Source: Clavelina lepadiformis
Taxonomy: Eukaryota; Chordata; Ascidiacea; Aplousobranchia; Clavelinidae
Direction: 5' to 3'
DNA length: 64,000 bases
NCBI RefSeq assembly: GCF_947623445.1
Contig: NC_135244.1
Span: 8,990,001 to 9,054,000 of the forward strand
This document shows, in pieces, positions 23,805 to 36,209 of this stretch (the first letter of the stretch is position 1; every line of letters begins with the position of its first letter). The position numbers and the translations under genes are program-made. Below the pieces are notes generated by a model that saw only the letters and a program-made list of their open reading frames with translations, did no database searches and was not told the origin of the DNA.

Positions 23805-26800
23805 TATGTCAGTTTGGAAATTTATACTGTAATTTCAAAATTTTATTGTAAGTATTACAAAAAGGCCTAAGGCGGGCCTTTTGATAATCTACATGCAACG
23901 CAGTCATAAGTTGCTGGAAAATATCGCTCACTCTATAGTCTATACATTCTGAACAATAATTTCTGGTTGGCGCTGGTTTTCATCTTTGATTGATATCCTA
24001 CGTCCTGCAAAACTCACTATAACGATTACCAATGCATCACCGATAAACAAAATATACACCGTTATCTACACAAATATAAATGTATATAGCCCAATATTTG
24101 AATCTGAAGGGTGTTTTTAAAATTTAGGCGAAAAAACTTACAAGTCAAAAAGTTTAACTAATGATAGTTTTACCGAAATTTTACACTTTCACAAACTGTT
24201 CGCCATAAAATATTTGCAAATTTATGATTTGCAATAACGAATATAATATACTCTCTTCTAATACCGAAACTATGCGTGCAACAGATAAAATAGTCTCAGG
24301 TGGATAATAAATATGAACAGCCCAAGTTCAAAGACAAGCGACTATAGAAGGTTTGCGCAAATTTCCCCCCATCTTGAGGAAAACCATAAAACACTTTGGG
24401 CAAGTTAGTTGGTATAAACTACTGTAAAACATTGAAACTAAATTCTGTAACCTGTGTACTGAAAATAAACTTAAACGTTTTTAATATTTTTACTGGCCGA
24501 CAAAGAATTCCACATGAAATTTAATATGAAAAACAAGATGAATCTTATCCCATTGGCATCGTTTATTTTTCGCTACTAACCGTGAAGAGCTAAATTTACG
24601 ATGCTAGCCGTTATAATAAATGGGCTAAATGTGTAATAAATAAAAGTGTTAGGTTTGCATAGCCACCACCCTATAAGAAATGTAATAGGCTAGTCAAACT
24701 GTTAACACGTATGTTATTTGAAAATTATAATTTATATTAATTGCAGTTATCGTATAGTTTGTAGTTGACTTTCAATTTTTTATAGCTTAACCTGACATTA
24801 TTTTAACAGTTGACAATCTAACAGCTTCATCTCACTATCAGTCTCTTCGATCAGAGAAACATTGTTTACAAAAAATCTACGTACGTCAGACATATACTTG
24901 TAAAGTTTGCGGTTTATTTAATTGCTATGCTTGTACTAGTGTCGCTCTTCTTATACAAACTGTAGTTACAACTCCGCAATACTGTCGTGCAAAAAATGAC
25001 AAGTGAACACGTAATTTTAACGATCAATTTCAATTTTGCTTTTAATGCAACACCAGCTCAAACATTTATCAGGTATTTGCGTTCTCGGTAAGCCAAAGGG
25101 ACAGAGAAGCACTGGAAGTTTTATAGCTTTATTTTCGTTTACGACGACAGTTTAAATTTTAACTTTGCAATAGCAGGTTGTGTTGGCTCGAGCAAACGTC
25201 GCCGTGCTATTACATTTTTATTTCAGGTAGGGTTATTTGTCAGGTTGGTTCAGGTTATTTCAGGTACATTTTTTAAAAGAAGTTTCGTTAAGTTTTAATT
25301 TCTTTTTTGCACGCACCTTCACCTTCTCCAGTAAAACACTTTCTGAAAACCACACGACTTTTATTTTGTCTTTCCATATTAAATTCATTTGACCAGAACA
25401 CTTCATGCACTGTAATTCCTGTGCTGCTCTAATCTTGTTGATCACTTTTGTTACTTACATGTGGTGGTTACGCGCTTACATTCGCTTCTTCCAATCTCCT
25501 TTGTTGATAAGACAACCTTTTCACACTTGGAGGAAACGCTTTTAGTACAGTAATGTTTTCGTACAGTTTCGTGAGCCTTCTAATAATCAAGGGCGCCTTG
25601 CAAGTAGATGCTGTTTGATTATGTTTCATATATACAGTAGTTATTTGGCGGTTAAAAAAATAACTGTTCGAACAAATCCCCAGTAATAAGTTAACATAAA
25701 CTTTGCTTCAGACTTGAATTCATTTGTTGCCAAATTTTAGTTGTATTTCATTGACAGTGAGTGGTGTGTAGATCAAAATGCACAACCGACGTAAAGAAAA
25801 CTTGGATAAAGTTCAAGGTATACGATTGACACCCCTACTGGTAAACATGTTTGCATGTTCTTTTGGAAGGGAGATCTGACACCAGACCCGACATAGTTCT
25901 AGTCTGAAAGGCTGAAGAAAACCAGTTCATACGACTTTCCGCTTCCGACAGGTGGCGGTAAATTAACTTTAATTTGAGGTAAGCAATCCGGTTTTTAACG
26001 TTTCACTTAGCTTGCGACGGTTGGAGTGAAAAGCATAAAAGTGGAAATTGTGCAAAATTACAGAATATTTTAGATCGATCTTTGACAGAATTTTTATCGA
26101 TGTTTCACTCGCTGATGCATTTTATTGATAGGCTGACTGGTTGATATAAGTTAGTGGCGTATCATATAGGCCTAGTCGTTACACATGAGGAAGTATAGGC
26201 CTACTTACAAATTCACCCATTTTGTTGGCAATATGTTTTATTTTAAAGAGTGTTCTTAGAACACCAGTAGTTTAAAGTTTTTAAGTTTTTAAGTTTATAG
26301 ATAACCTATTTAAAATAGGCCTAAGAGTCTTAAATGTTGTTAAGATATCTGGAAAAAAATTTTTATCGACTTTTATTTTATGTAGATTTTATATTTAATA
26401 GACTTTGTACAAGTTACGATTGTCACACATTTTTTTTTTTTTTTTTAAATTTTTCATAGCATCGCCAAAATTTTGTCAATAAAGTGATATCAAGTTAGCC
26501 TCAGTTGTGGTCAAAGTCTTTATATACCTATAGCCTATATATATTGTGACGATTACGTCACGACTCACGAGTTGTTTTCGAGCTGTTTGAAATTTAATTT
26601 AGAATCCCGTAATTCAGTTGTTTACCAGACTTGAGTTTTCCTTAATGAAGTCAGATAATTTCCTCGATTGAACTAGTGTGCCACATATAAATACCGATGT
26701 AATGTTTATAACCTTCCCTTTTCCCTTTTACCGTCTCACGTGTTACTGAGCGCGATGTAACATTCAGCAAGCTTTGCCCGAAGGTGAAAACCTTTGTGTT

Positions 26801-27194
26801 ATAATAAATAAAATGGGAACTTTATAAGTTAGTAATTTGTATAGACAGAATCAAGCAACTAACAGCATAGTCACGCAAATTTGAGAAATGAGAACTCATC
26901 CATCGAAGCAGAAGTAAAACAAGTTATCAACCATCAATCGTCCTCGCTCAAATTCTACCAATTACCGCCAGCATATGCGGTCGTTATGACAGATATGTTC
27001 CTTGTGTAATACCTCACACGAGTAGTGCACAAGCAAATTATCTCTTTGTCATAATATATTTATATGTCTGTCACTGTCGATGTATGGATATTCAAACAAA
27101 TCATCAAAGATCAAACCATCTGGCTGGACATGAGTGACGTCGCTGACCGTCTTTTACTTCCGCTCACAACCGACCTATGTAAAAGATTCTTATG
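23805..27194. other. Intergenic, no gene seen
   Basis: AT-rich with a poly-T run near 26430. No exon chain is supported. The stretch 24563-24640 resembles 14937-15010. Confidence 0.4.
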
Positions 27195-27202
27195 GCGTAC
27201 AC

Positions 27203-28187
27203 CATACGTGTCAAGCTCCCGGCCCGCCGGCCACATTTGGCCCGCTTTTCAATAAAACTTAGCCCGCGTAGTTAATTCATACATTGAACTATTTCTGGCC
27301 CGCGAGATCATTGTACACTATAACGTACTTTTTTCAAGAAAGAAACAAGATTATAACGAATCGCACATTACAGTAGCACAGCAGTTGCCCCACGATACGT
27401 TAGAATAAACAAATTTTGTCTATCGCTTCTAACCTGGGCTTCAACAGAAGAATAATTAAAAATAGTCCAGTCAAAACTGCTCTTATTCAGCAGCCTCAAT
27501 TTAATTTTGGCAAGTCTAATAGTACGGCACCTTTCAATGTGGCGAAACTATCTAATGCAATTTCTAATTTTAACTTTGATATGCATGGTTTCATTTACGT
27601 TTTTTGATGCAGGCTACCTGTAGTACGGTCGTGTTTGACAGAATCGTATTACTGCATTTCTGCGTTATAACATACCGTAAGCCGCGTACATTCCTTTTTT
27701 ACATATTCATTTTATCGGTCTACTTTGTGCTCATATTTGAGAGCGGCTTCTTTAAGCATCGAACAATGCAGCACAGACTTAATAAAATAGTTTTCAATTC
27801 TTGTTGTTCCAACTGATCAAACGGCCCAATTTCCGTGAAATACACTGGTTTTCCCAAAGCCGTGTTTTCAATAATAAGCCTACTTCGTGGAAGGTAAGCT
27901 TTTATTCTACTTCTTGGTAGAGTATATTATCGAGTGCGTCGTATTTTTACTATTTTTCGTCAATATTTGTTGCACTTGTATTCGAAGAAAAGTAATAAAC
28001 CGAGCTTTAAACATAAAAAATTTGGTGTTGTTTTGCTGCCTGTTCCAATTCATGTACTTGTGTCGCGAAACGTTCAATCAAGTCACGTCAAGTTACGAAA
28101 CGTTCAATCAGTTATCATCCTTACAGCCCGCGGCGTTAAATAAATTTTGAGATTTGGCCCCTGGTGCGATTGAGTTTGACACCCCTG
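27203..28187. mobile_element. hAT-type element (985 bp), no intact transposase
   Basis: An exact 8-bp duplication GCGTACAC flanks it (27195-27202 and 28188-28195). The right end reads TTTGACACCCCTG and the left end CATACGTGTCAAG, an imperfect inverted repeat of the CAGGGGTGTCAAA type widespread among hAT elements. Both subterminal zones carry GGCCCGC/GGCCCC motifs. Near the right end CGAAACGTTCAATCA is repeated (about 28066 and 28098). The internal open frames are short and unmatched, so this is a decayed or non-autonomous copy. Confidence 0.87.
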
Positions 28188-28195
28188 GCGTACAC

Positions 28196-30988
28196 AGACC
28201 ACCAGAACGGGACTCCGAACAAATGGTGGGGTTTTTCTTCTTCCATCCAGACACACAGCGTCAGCTCCATCTTGACCGTGGCACAACGTTTATGTCCTGC
28301 TAAACTATCAGCGTAACAATTGTTTCATATTAAATGTGCTTAAATTACGAGTTTTTGTGTTAATTTTAGTTTAAGTAATGTGTTTGTAATTTGGGTTTAA
28401 TGGCGTACTGGCGCTGATAACGTTTTTACATTCTCTTATTGGTCCGTAATGCACGTTTTTGCCCTCGAGTCTTTGTCACATTTACTTGTCCAAATTGTGG
28501 AAATTACTGTAAATAACTGTTAATATGTTTGTGACTACCTGCATCAACACAATTTTTCGTCTACCACATTGAAGACAAAAAATAAGATGAATGTGTATAA
28601 ACATTCTGCCTGTGGTGGAAAATTTTTTGTAAATAAGTTTTCTATGCGATGTCTAAGCATTTTTGATAACTCAGAAAGGCGAAGTCAGATCACTCAGATG
28701 CCGCTTTTGTGGTTTCACAATATCAGATTTGATGGTATGAGAATTTTTTTTTCAGTTCTAAATTTTTACTGTATTCTCCTATTTCGATGAGCGGCAAAGC
28801 GTTTACTGGTTGAGGCCAAGTCTGTACTAGACCTATACCCATAGCACAATCCTCTGACCGTTGTGATACCCATGACAGCCTGACTCGCATCCTGCCATCA
28901 GTCTGTCAGTTAAGGCCATAGGCCTACTGTAGATTTGTAGAGTGTATAGACAGGGCAGGCGTTACCAAACGTTTTTCACAAAGGGCTATAGATAAGCACG
29001 AGAACTGACGACCGCGGGCCGAATTTTCTTTGTTCAATAGGCTATCCGCTATACCATACAATAAGCACATTTAGGGTACAGTGAGGCCGGTCTGTATTTT
29101 ATGGCCACAGGATTCGCCAACATTCCGTGTGTGCAGACACAGCTAGTCAAGGATGCACCTATTCAATCTTCCTTCAGTTCATATCCAGCCTGCCAGGCTA
29201 ATACTTATTGTTAAAACTGTAAATTTATCTATCCTAACATGACTCCTTATCACAAAATCCTGTGTGCTCGATAAGTTTTCATTGATTCTCATTGAAATTT
29301 GGAGGCAAGGTTGAAATGGTTGTCTCCAAAATATAGATGTTGACTTGGACTGTAAAATTGAATTGAAATATTTTGAAATCGTGCATTTAGTTAGGTGATT
29401 TTACAATATTTTAAACATGAAAAGATGCTGCCAATAAAGCACAAATTTTCACATCAATGTTTAATAGACCTGAGTGTTGTTCAATCTTGGCTTTGCATGT
29501 ATGTCCAAGATGGCACTTTTCGTATTCTAAAATAGCGTCCCCAACCAGTTCGCGAACGGCTTTCAGCCAGACTGCAAAGGTTTCACACACATAAGATTAA
29601 ACACGATAATCTTATTGGATAGAACAAAAATATGTAATACAATATAACGCGCATATAACGGACAAGTCAGGACCAGCGGTATTTATCCGTTTATTTCTGT
29701 TTTCCGTTATATATTAAATTGACCCTCGGCACACCAGGCAGGCTCACACCAGAGTTAATTACAAGATTTTTTTGAGTCAGAAACAACATACTGTACTCTA
29801 TTTTTTTCTGTGGACTATTTCAATGTGAAAGAAAATGTTTAGCATAATGGTTAATACAATACAGTACAACGCAATACAAGTGAAAGATCGAATCAAGTAT
29901 GAAAAATAAGGCACGAGTTTTTTGTGACAATAGCAATTGTACTGTCAACAATCGATTTTTTTGCAATGATGAATCGATCCGTTATATGGGAAGTCTTTTA
30001 CATTTTTTTTTCAAAGGGACTGGAGAATGTATTCGCTTTATTTGATAACGGATCTGTTTTAAGCGAGTTGAAATACATTAAAAAGAATAGGAAATCATCC
30101 AGACTAGACTTTTCATCTGATATATACGGTTATCTGTTTATTTGCGAATTCTACTGTATATTGCGTGTCACTGTTTATGATTTATGTCCGTTTCTTGCCT
30201 TCAAACGTACAGGAAATACAAGCATTTTGTTGCAGTGATAATATGTTGATGTTTTCACTATTAGTTACTATACTGACACATTATGGTGAAAGGGCATTTA
30301 ATACGATAATGTATTTCGGTAACTGTAGAAGCGTAGCTATGGAGACGAGAGGACACCTTTGCCTTTCCCCCAAATTTTGACAACGGAAAATTTTTAGAAT
30401 GGGCTCGGTTTAATAATTCGTGTTTTTGCACTTAAGCTAATAGTAAACCTATAGAAAAGTACAGATTGGTCTCCATTGCTTTGCATTCTTCTATCAGGAT
30501 TAAGTACTTTATTGACACATTATTATGTCATAATTTTTTGTATTATCTCATAACTTGTTCAACATGTTAACATCGTAGCGCCTGTTTCGCAGCTGTTTGC
30601 GAAACTAATCTTGCATCATAGTTGATCTGACGTAGTCATTGTAACTTCCTTACATTAAATTGTGCTTCACCATATATATGCTTACCATTTGTAATTTATC
30701 AACAATTATAACTTTGTAATACTTGCCCTCTTTTTAGTCGTTGTGTGTTGTTTTATGTGATTATGGTGTGAAAACGACCATAATAATGTAAAACCAAATC
30801 ATTTGCCTATTAAACATTAACATGAAAATTTGCGCTTCATTTGTAGCAAGTTTTAAAAAATATGTTTAAAATACTATAGAATCATCTAAATAAATGCATA
30901 GTTTCAAAAAAATTTTAATTCGATTTTACCGTTTATGCGGTCTAGGCGATCCAAACAGTCCTAGCGAACCTGTATTTTGGAGGCACCT
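28196..30988. other. Intergenic with repeat debris
   Basis: No gene. Near 28956 a segment beginning CAGGGCAGGCGTTACC looks like a hAT terminus but I found no partner end. The pogo-like MITE at 29640-30156 lies here. Confidence 0.35.
29640..30156. mobile_element. pogo/Tigger-like MITE, diverged, with extra internal sequence
   Basis: The left part (CGCATATAACGGAC, then GACCAGCGG), the middle (CAAAGGGACTGGAGAAT, about 30009-30027) and the right end (GAATTCTACTG) are colinear with the 172-bp MITE at 56231-56402. The copy is longer because of about 270 bp between the left part and the middle. TA dinucleotides flank both ends (29638-29639, 30157-30158). Confidence 0.55.
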
Positions 30989-32585
30989 GGTCGTAACCAA
31001 AAGTACGGATGTTGTTAAATAGCTGCCTGCTGTTTTTCCAATAGCTAGCACCGTGCTACTGCTTGCTAACACAGTGACATACAGGCTGCTCTTTGTAATC
31101 AGTAGCAGGCTACGCCTAGTTTTTCAACAAAGTGTGCGGCTGATGTGGATTTTTTCCAAGAAAACTGTACATTAATTTTTAGAAAAGAATATTGTGTTAT
31201 TGTTTGTTTCATATATTTAAATACTTACGATATATTTAAAGATTGGTTGTGTGGGTGAGGATAACGTAAATTATGATTACGTCTTGATACCTTTGATAAA
31301 CAGTGAGCTGTGAAGTTTTCGCCAGCCAACAACAGCAGAATGCTAATCGAGCAATGGCAGTCTGCTGTTCATTACGTCATGAACAGCAGCATGTTATTTA
31401 CTGAGCAGTAAGCAGTCAAAAGCAGGGTGTTATTTGAAAACAGCCAGCTGCTGTACAACAATAACAGCCGTTCTTATGATAATGACCCCGCCTCTTCAAA
31501 TTACTAATCAGTAGGGCCATTTTTATTTTGACCTAAAAAAATTTTTTTTTGACTTTATTTTTATCAAATTTTGACTTTATTTTGACCTAACGAAATTGCT
31601 TATTTGTAGAGGCCACAGTTCTTCCTCCAGTTACCCAAACATAATATTTTGTCAATTTCAGACCTAAACGTAATATTTTGTTGAAAAGTCAAGGTGTTTT
31701 ATGGATTATAAAAAGTGCGTCGTGTTTTTTGGCGATAGATTTAGGTAGCTTGTGTTATTTTGTCCTTGTGAAAAGGGCACTTTGCCTCGATTTTCTCCGC
31801 ATGGTAAATTCTAATAAACAGCAAATTAAACAGGGAATGCTTGTTGTTGCTCCAATCCAGCTTGATGGCGTTTACTTTTCCTGTGGCTTTCAACAAAATA
31901 CTTTTTATCGCACTTCACTATAACCTCGCAAAAATTGCACCTTAAATCACTCCCGGGAGTTCTCGACAAATCTGTCTAACTTTTGCTGAAGACGATTTAG
32001 CTTGCTTGGGCATTTTTGTATTACAGAATGTCAGTAGGCTATTCCTAAAATCCAAACTGTTGATCTTCGAAAATACCACGTTTATGAAGAGGAAGTGTTT
32101 TATAAGAATTATTTAAATACGTAACAATGAATAAACAATGGACAATTTGCGATAAAAGTTACTGCTGATCCAAGTGGGCATTGTGACTTATTTCCTGCTT
32201 TTATGGGTTAATATGGTTTAATTGTGTCGCAGTTCCTGATTTACAATGCTTCCACGAGGATTTTTACAAGAATTACTCTCAAGAAACACAAAAACTTTGT
32301 AAAAAGCCATATTTTGACAAATTTTGACTTTATTGTAAATTTTGACTTTATTTTGACCTATAAACTTCTTAGAAACAATCCCCTAGGTGCTGAAAACAAC
32401 TTTATTCTTTGATTCGTGGTCAGACGAGGTCCTTAAAAATTTTTGACTTTATTGACTTTTGCGGGCCCTACTAATCAGCAAGTACATGACACCACCAATT
32501 GCAGGGTGCTACTTAAAAACAGCACGCTGCAATTGGTGATGTCATGAAAAAACTTTTAGCATGTGCTCAGTTAAAACTGAAAATA
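30989..32585. repeat. Dispersed repeat B, copy 1 (interrupted by a hAT element)
   Basis: Starts GGTCGTAACCAAAA and is alignable by eye in pieces to 40617-41960 (shared TTTTTCAACA, CAAGAAAA.TGTACATT, ACTAATCAGCAA and GCATGTG(C/T)TCA-type blocks). It carries two hairpins: a 10-bp perfect palindrome TGCTGTTCAT/ATGAACAGCA near 31365 and a 26-base stem (24/26 paired) at 32485-32510 with 32521-32546. A hAT element interrupts it at 31512-32470. Confidence 0.6.
31512..32470. mobile_element. hAT-type element (959 bp) inside repeat B
   Basis: Terminal TAGGGCC/GGGCCCTA and an exact 8-bp duplication CTAATCAG (31504-31511, 32471-32478), which fits the hAT preference nTnnnnAn. Both subterminal regions carry several copies of TTTTGACTTTATTTTGACCT-like sequence, candidate transposase-binding repeats. 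Repeat B copy 2 keeps the uninterrupted site (single CTAATCAG near 41860). No intact transposase is visible. Confidence 0.9.
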
Positions 32586-33480
32586 TGGCAGTTTTTGTTG
32601 GAAGTTTTAGGTTAAATGTTATTAAAATTTTTTTTATTTTGTGTACATACTTAAAATATACAATATAAAAAAGGCCATCACTATATAACCAGAAAAAGGC
32701 ATACGTTTAAAGCTATTTTTATGGATTTTTGTTAACCTAACTTTAATTTATAACATAGTAACGTAAATCTTCCTTCTAATTTAAATTTAACTTCAATTAA
32801 ATCCTAAATAGCTTAAATCAATTTTTGCATCCCCATTCTTCTAACCTAGATGCCTATGTTTAACGATGGGTTGTGTAACCTACTTGTGGTGAAACAGTCG
32901 CTATGTTTAAAAAATGAAAACAATTACAAAACACGCAGTCTTAAACATAGTTTATCAGCTGTTGTTTTAAATCGGTTGCAATACTTGTCAAAAAAGATGC
33001 CAGACAATTCTTATGGTAATTTGGTTTTGTATACCCACCCCTAAAATTTTGGGCATGACAAACGAATAAATAATGTAATTACGAATAACACAATCTTGGG
33101 TTTTATGATAATTAATTCTGCGCAAACTTTAACTTGCTAATTGCAATGTATGTAAACTGCCTCTAATCATAAATTTATTGATCAACATTGTTTACTGTAA
33201 TATGAAAAAGGGAGTAAGGACAGTTTTTTCATGCAAGTGTCAGTATGTCAACTTGTATAAATAGCTGGTTAGTGATTACTTGTTTATCTATTTATCCATT
33301 GGTGAAATATTTTGAACCAATCATACACAGTACTGATTAGAAATCTTGACGTGTTAATTTTCACACTCCATAATAAACTGTAAAAAAAATTTAGTCTAAC
33401 TACTAAATACATAAGAAGGAAATAGAGATCATACTTGAAGCGATGGGAAATCGTATTCTACTGTTGAACATTTTAATATC
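32586..33480. other. Region upstream of PSMD14
   Basis: AT-rich, no exon recognised. The promoter and any leader exon of PSMD14 would lie here, but no element could be singled out. Confidence 0.35.
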
Positions 33481-33486
33481 AAATCT

Positions 33487-33502
33487 ATTTGTTTCTCCAC
33501 AG
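33487..33502 (+). other. Splice acceptor just upstream of PSMD14
   Basis: Pyrimidine-rich tract ending ...tttctccacag, 49 bases before the start codon at 33552. It suggests either a 5' UTR intron or a spliced-leader trans-splice site, which is common in tunicates. The sequence alone cannot distinguish the two. Confidence 0.55.
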
Positions 33503-33551
33503 ATACACACTAAAATTTAGTCCTATTATACATAACATAACCCACAGAAAA

Positions 33552-34487
33552 ATGGAAAGATTACTCCGAATGGGTGGTAGTGGTTTAGGAGGTTTAGGCC
33601 AAGCGCAAGCAGCAGATGCACCGATGGTTGACACAGCTGAGCAGGTTTACATATCATCACTTGCTCTTTTGAAAATGTTAAAGCATGGGCGAGCTGGCGT
33701 TCCAATGGAAGTCATGGGTCTTATGCTTGGAGAGTTTGTTGACGACTACACAGTACGTGTGATCGATGTCTTTGCAATGCCACAGTCTGGTACTGGTGTG
33801 AGTGTGGAGGCTGTTGATCCTGTTTTCCAAGCAAAAATGCTTGACATGCTCAAACAAACTGGCAGACCAGAAATGGTTGTTGGCTGGTACCACTCTCATC
33901 CTGGATTTGGATGCTGGTTGTCTGGTGTTGATATAAACACACAGCAAAGCTTCGAAGCTTTGTCAGAGAGAGCAGTTGCAGTTGTAGTTGATCCAATTCA
34001 AAGTGTAAAGGGAAAAGTTGTAATTGATGCTTTTCGATTGATTAACCCTAACACAATGGTCCTTGGACAGGAGCCTCGGCAAACAACATCAAATCTAGGT
34101 CATTTGCAGAAGCCATCTATACAGGCTTTAATTCATGGCTTAAACAGGCATTATTATTCAATTGCAATCAACCACCGTAAGAATGAACTCGAACAAAAAA
34201 TGTTGCTCAACTTACACAAGCAGAGCTGGATTGACAACCTCACACTGGGAGATTACTCAGAGCACTGCAAAATGAATGAAAAGACAAGTCAAAACATGCT
34301 GCAATTGGCAAAAAACTACAAGAAAGCTTTGGAAGAGGAGGAAAAAATGACTCCACAACAGTTGGCAATAAAAAATGTAGGAAAGCAAGACCCAAAAAGA
34401 CACCTCGAAGAAAAAGTAGATAGCTTGATGACATCAAACATAGTTCAATGTCTTGGTGCTATGATTGATACTGTTGTTTTCAAGTAA
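33552..34487 (+). CDS. PSMD14: 26S proteasome deubiquitinase Rpn11/PSMD14, single exon (311 aa)
   Basis: Almost colinear with human PSMD14 (310 aa) from MERLLRMGG to the C-terminal MIDTVVFK. The JAMM metalloprotease motif is intact: the conserved glutamate lies in [10 protein letters not shown], and H-x-H-x7-S-x2-D is present as [14 protein letters not shown]. This subunit sits in the proteasome lid and removes ubiquitin chains en bloc from substrates before degradation. ATG 33552 was preferred over the upstream in-frame extension because protein similarity begins there and an acceptor lies between. The coding region has no introns, whereas most other genes in the window are heavily split. 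This suggests intron loss or an old retrogene that replaced the parent; the sequence shows no decay. Confidence 0.98.
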   Translation: MERLLRMGGSGLGGLGQAQAADAPMVDTAEQVYISSLALLKMLKHGRAGVPMEVMGLMLGEFVDDYTVRVIDVFAMPQSGTGVSVEAVDPVFQAKMLDMLKQTGRPEMVVGWYHSHPGFGCWLSGVDINTQQSFEALSERAVAVVVDPIQSVKGKVVIDAFRLINPNTMVLGQEPRQTTSNLGHLQKPSIQALIHGLNRHYYSIAINHRKNELEQKMLLNLHKQSWIDNLTLGDYSEHCKMNEKTSQNMLQLAKNYKKALEEEEKMTPQQLAIKNVGKQDPKRHLEEKVDSLMTSNIVQCLGAMIDTVVFK

Positions 34488-35696
34488 TTCTTTCTGAGGC
34501 TCCAGCACCTCCATAGCAAAATAGTGGTTTGTGAATGTATAATGCCATTTTTGTACCTTTTTGGCATTCCTGTTCAATATGGCTGTGTTCGTTAAAAAGA
34601 TCCAAATTTCGTTTGCCCATGCATTGTTACTTAGTGCTTTTTATCACATAGTGCATATGGATTCACCTTTAATATTAGGATATTTTATGATTAAATATTT
34701 GGGAAAATGTATTGCAACAGTGTTGGCTTGCTAAGGGCAACTCACCTTCTTAATAATTGCTGTATAGTCATCCAATCCAAGTTTTAACAGTTACTATAAA
34801 ACTCTTTAAGACATTAAACGTTTAAGGATGACAGAATTTTTCAACGATTAATGAAATATATAACTATAAAACTATATGATGCTCTTTGGAATGTTGCCCT
34901 TTGATACATAAAAAGGTTTTGGTCCTCCTTACTTGAATTACGACTTACCAGACAAAAGTGTATTAGAAGCAATAAATTATTATAGAGTGTCATCCAATAT
35001 TGTGCTTCAACAAGATAAGCACGTCAAAGGGAGTGAAGAAAACATGATTCAGTTAACTAATCCACATAACCCAGCATTAGTTTATCAATTGGCACAATAG
35101 TTGGTTCAATAAATTTATAAAATATTATTTTGAAGATAATATCTGCAGGCAGTCAACATCTTTTGTGACCACAGTATTAAAAAATATGTACAACAATGAC
35201 TCTTAAAGTCTCATTACATACTGCTACTGGTGTATAGAGTTAAGATTAAGAGGGTATCTAAGCAGGAAACAAAATTTCCCTAAAATTCTTCTGTACTACA
35301 GTATGTTAGTCAAAATCAGTGCTCACAGGCGCAAGTACATACGAGCTCATTTAGCATTGTTATGTGGCACTTTAGTAAAGTAAAAGGACACAGCTTTTTA
35401 TTGTTGTGCACAAATATTGAGGTAGTGTCATAATAAAAAGTAATGTGAATCGTAAGTGTCTTCATAAAGATTAATTACTTCTGTGAAAGCTTTTTATTTC
35501 AACTTAGCTCATATCTGAACGTCTCAAAGCACCTATTGTAAAACTTGTGGACAACTATACATAACTGTCCCACACATGAACAGTGCTGGTATGGCCATGT
35601 ATGATGCACTTCAGCTGAATGTCCAAGTAGAATTAGGGTTTGATGAGAGACGGCAAAACATTACTAGGCACTGCCCAGTTTCATACCCTTGATATA
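34488..35696. other. 3' flank of PSMD14, no gene
   Basis: Probable 3' UTR at the start, with ATTAAA near 34691. Nothing else recognisable before the mariner remnant. Confidence 0.35.
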
Positions 35697-36206
35697 CAAG
35701 GTCTGCCCAAAAAGTATTGGACTTGAGTGTAAAAACGTAACACAATAAATTTCAGAAATTTTTATTAATGTCCTTCATAATGCTCTTCTGCTTTTGCAAA
35801 GCTCAATGTCGACTTTCCATAATGTCTTCTTGTGTTTGAAATCGATTCCCTTTTAGTGTGGTATTGAGCTTGGCAACAACCAGAAGTTGCATGGTGCCAA
35901 ATTAGGAGAATAAGGAGGCTGTCACACAAGTGCCGTCATTCTTTGCCAGAAACCCTAGGATCACATGGGCGAAATGAGCAGGAGCATTGCCAGTTCTTCC
36001 CTGTCCATATGTCTGGCTGCTTTGCACATTATCACAAAAGAAAGTGATGTGAAAATTCCAAGTAACACTCTTTGTTGATTGTTTGCTTACATACCTGTGA
36101 TGCACAATTCCACAAAAAACAAAGAAACAGGTCAGCATTACTTTCTTTAGCATCATTATCTTTTAGTGGGAGGGGGTACGATTGGATACTTTTTCGACAG
36201 ACCTCG
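35697..36206 (-). mobile_element. mariner remnant (510 bp) with broken transposase
   Basis: Ends read AAGGTCTGCCCAAAAAGTAT on the left and, inverted on the right, CGAGGTCTGTCGAAAAAGTAT, each next to TA (35695-35696, 36207-36208). On the minus strand, in shifted frames, the C-terminal half of a mariner-type DDD transposase can be read: GIVHHRYVSKQSTKSV, NAPAHFAHVILGFLAKN (normally HDNAPAH) and LKGNRF. A full element is about 1.3 kb, so most of the N-terminal half is deleted, and stops interrupt the remainder. Confidence 0.85.
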
Positions 36207-36209
36207 TAC

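Noticed and set aside
28956-29060. hAT-like terminus CAGGGCAGGCGTTACC
   Set aside because: No matching right end or 8-bp duplication could be located.
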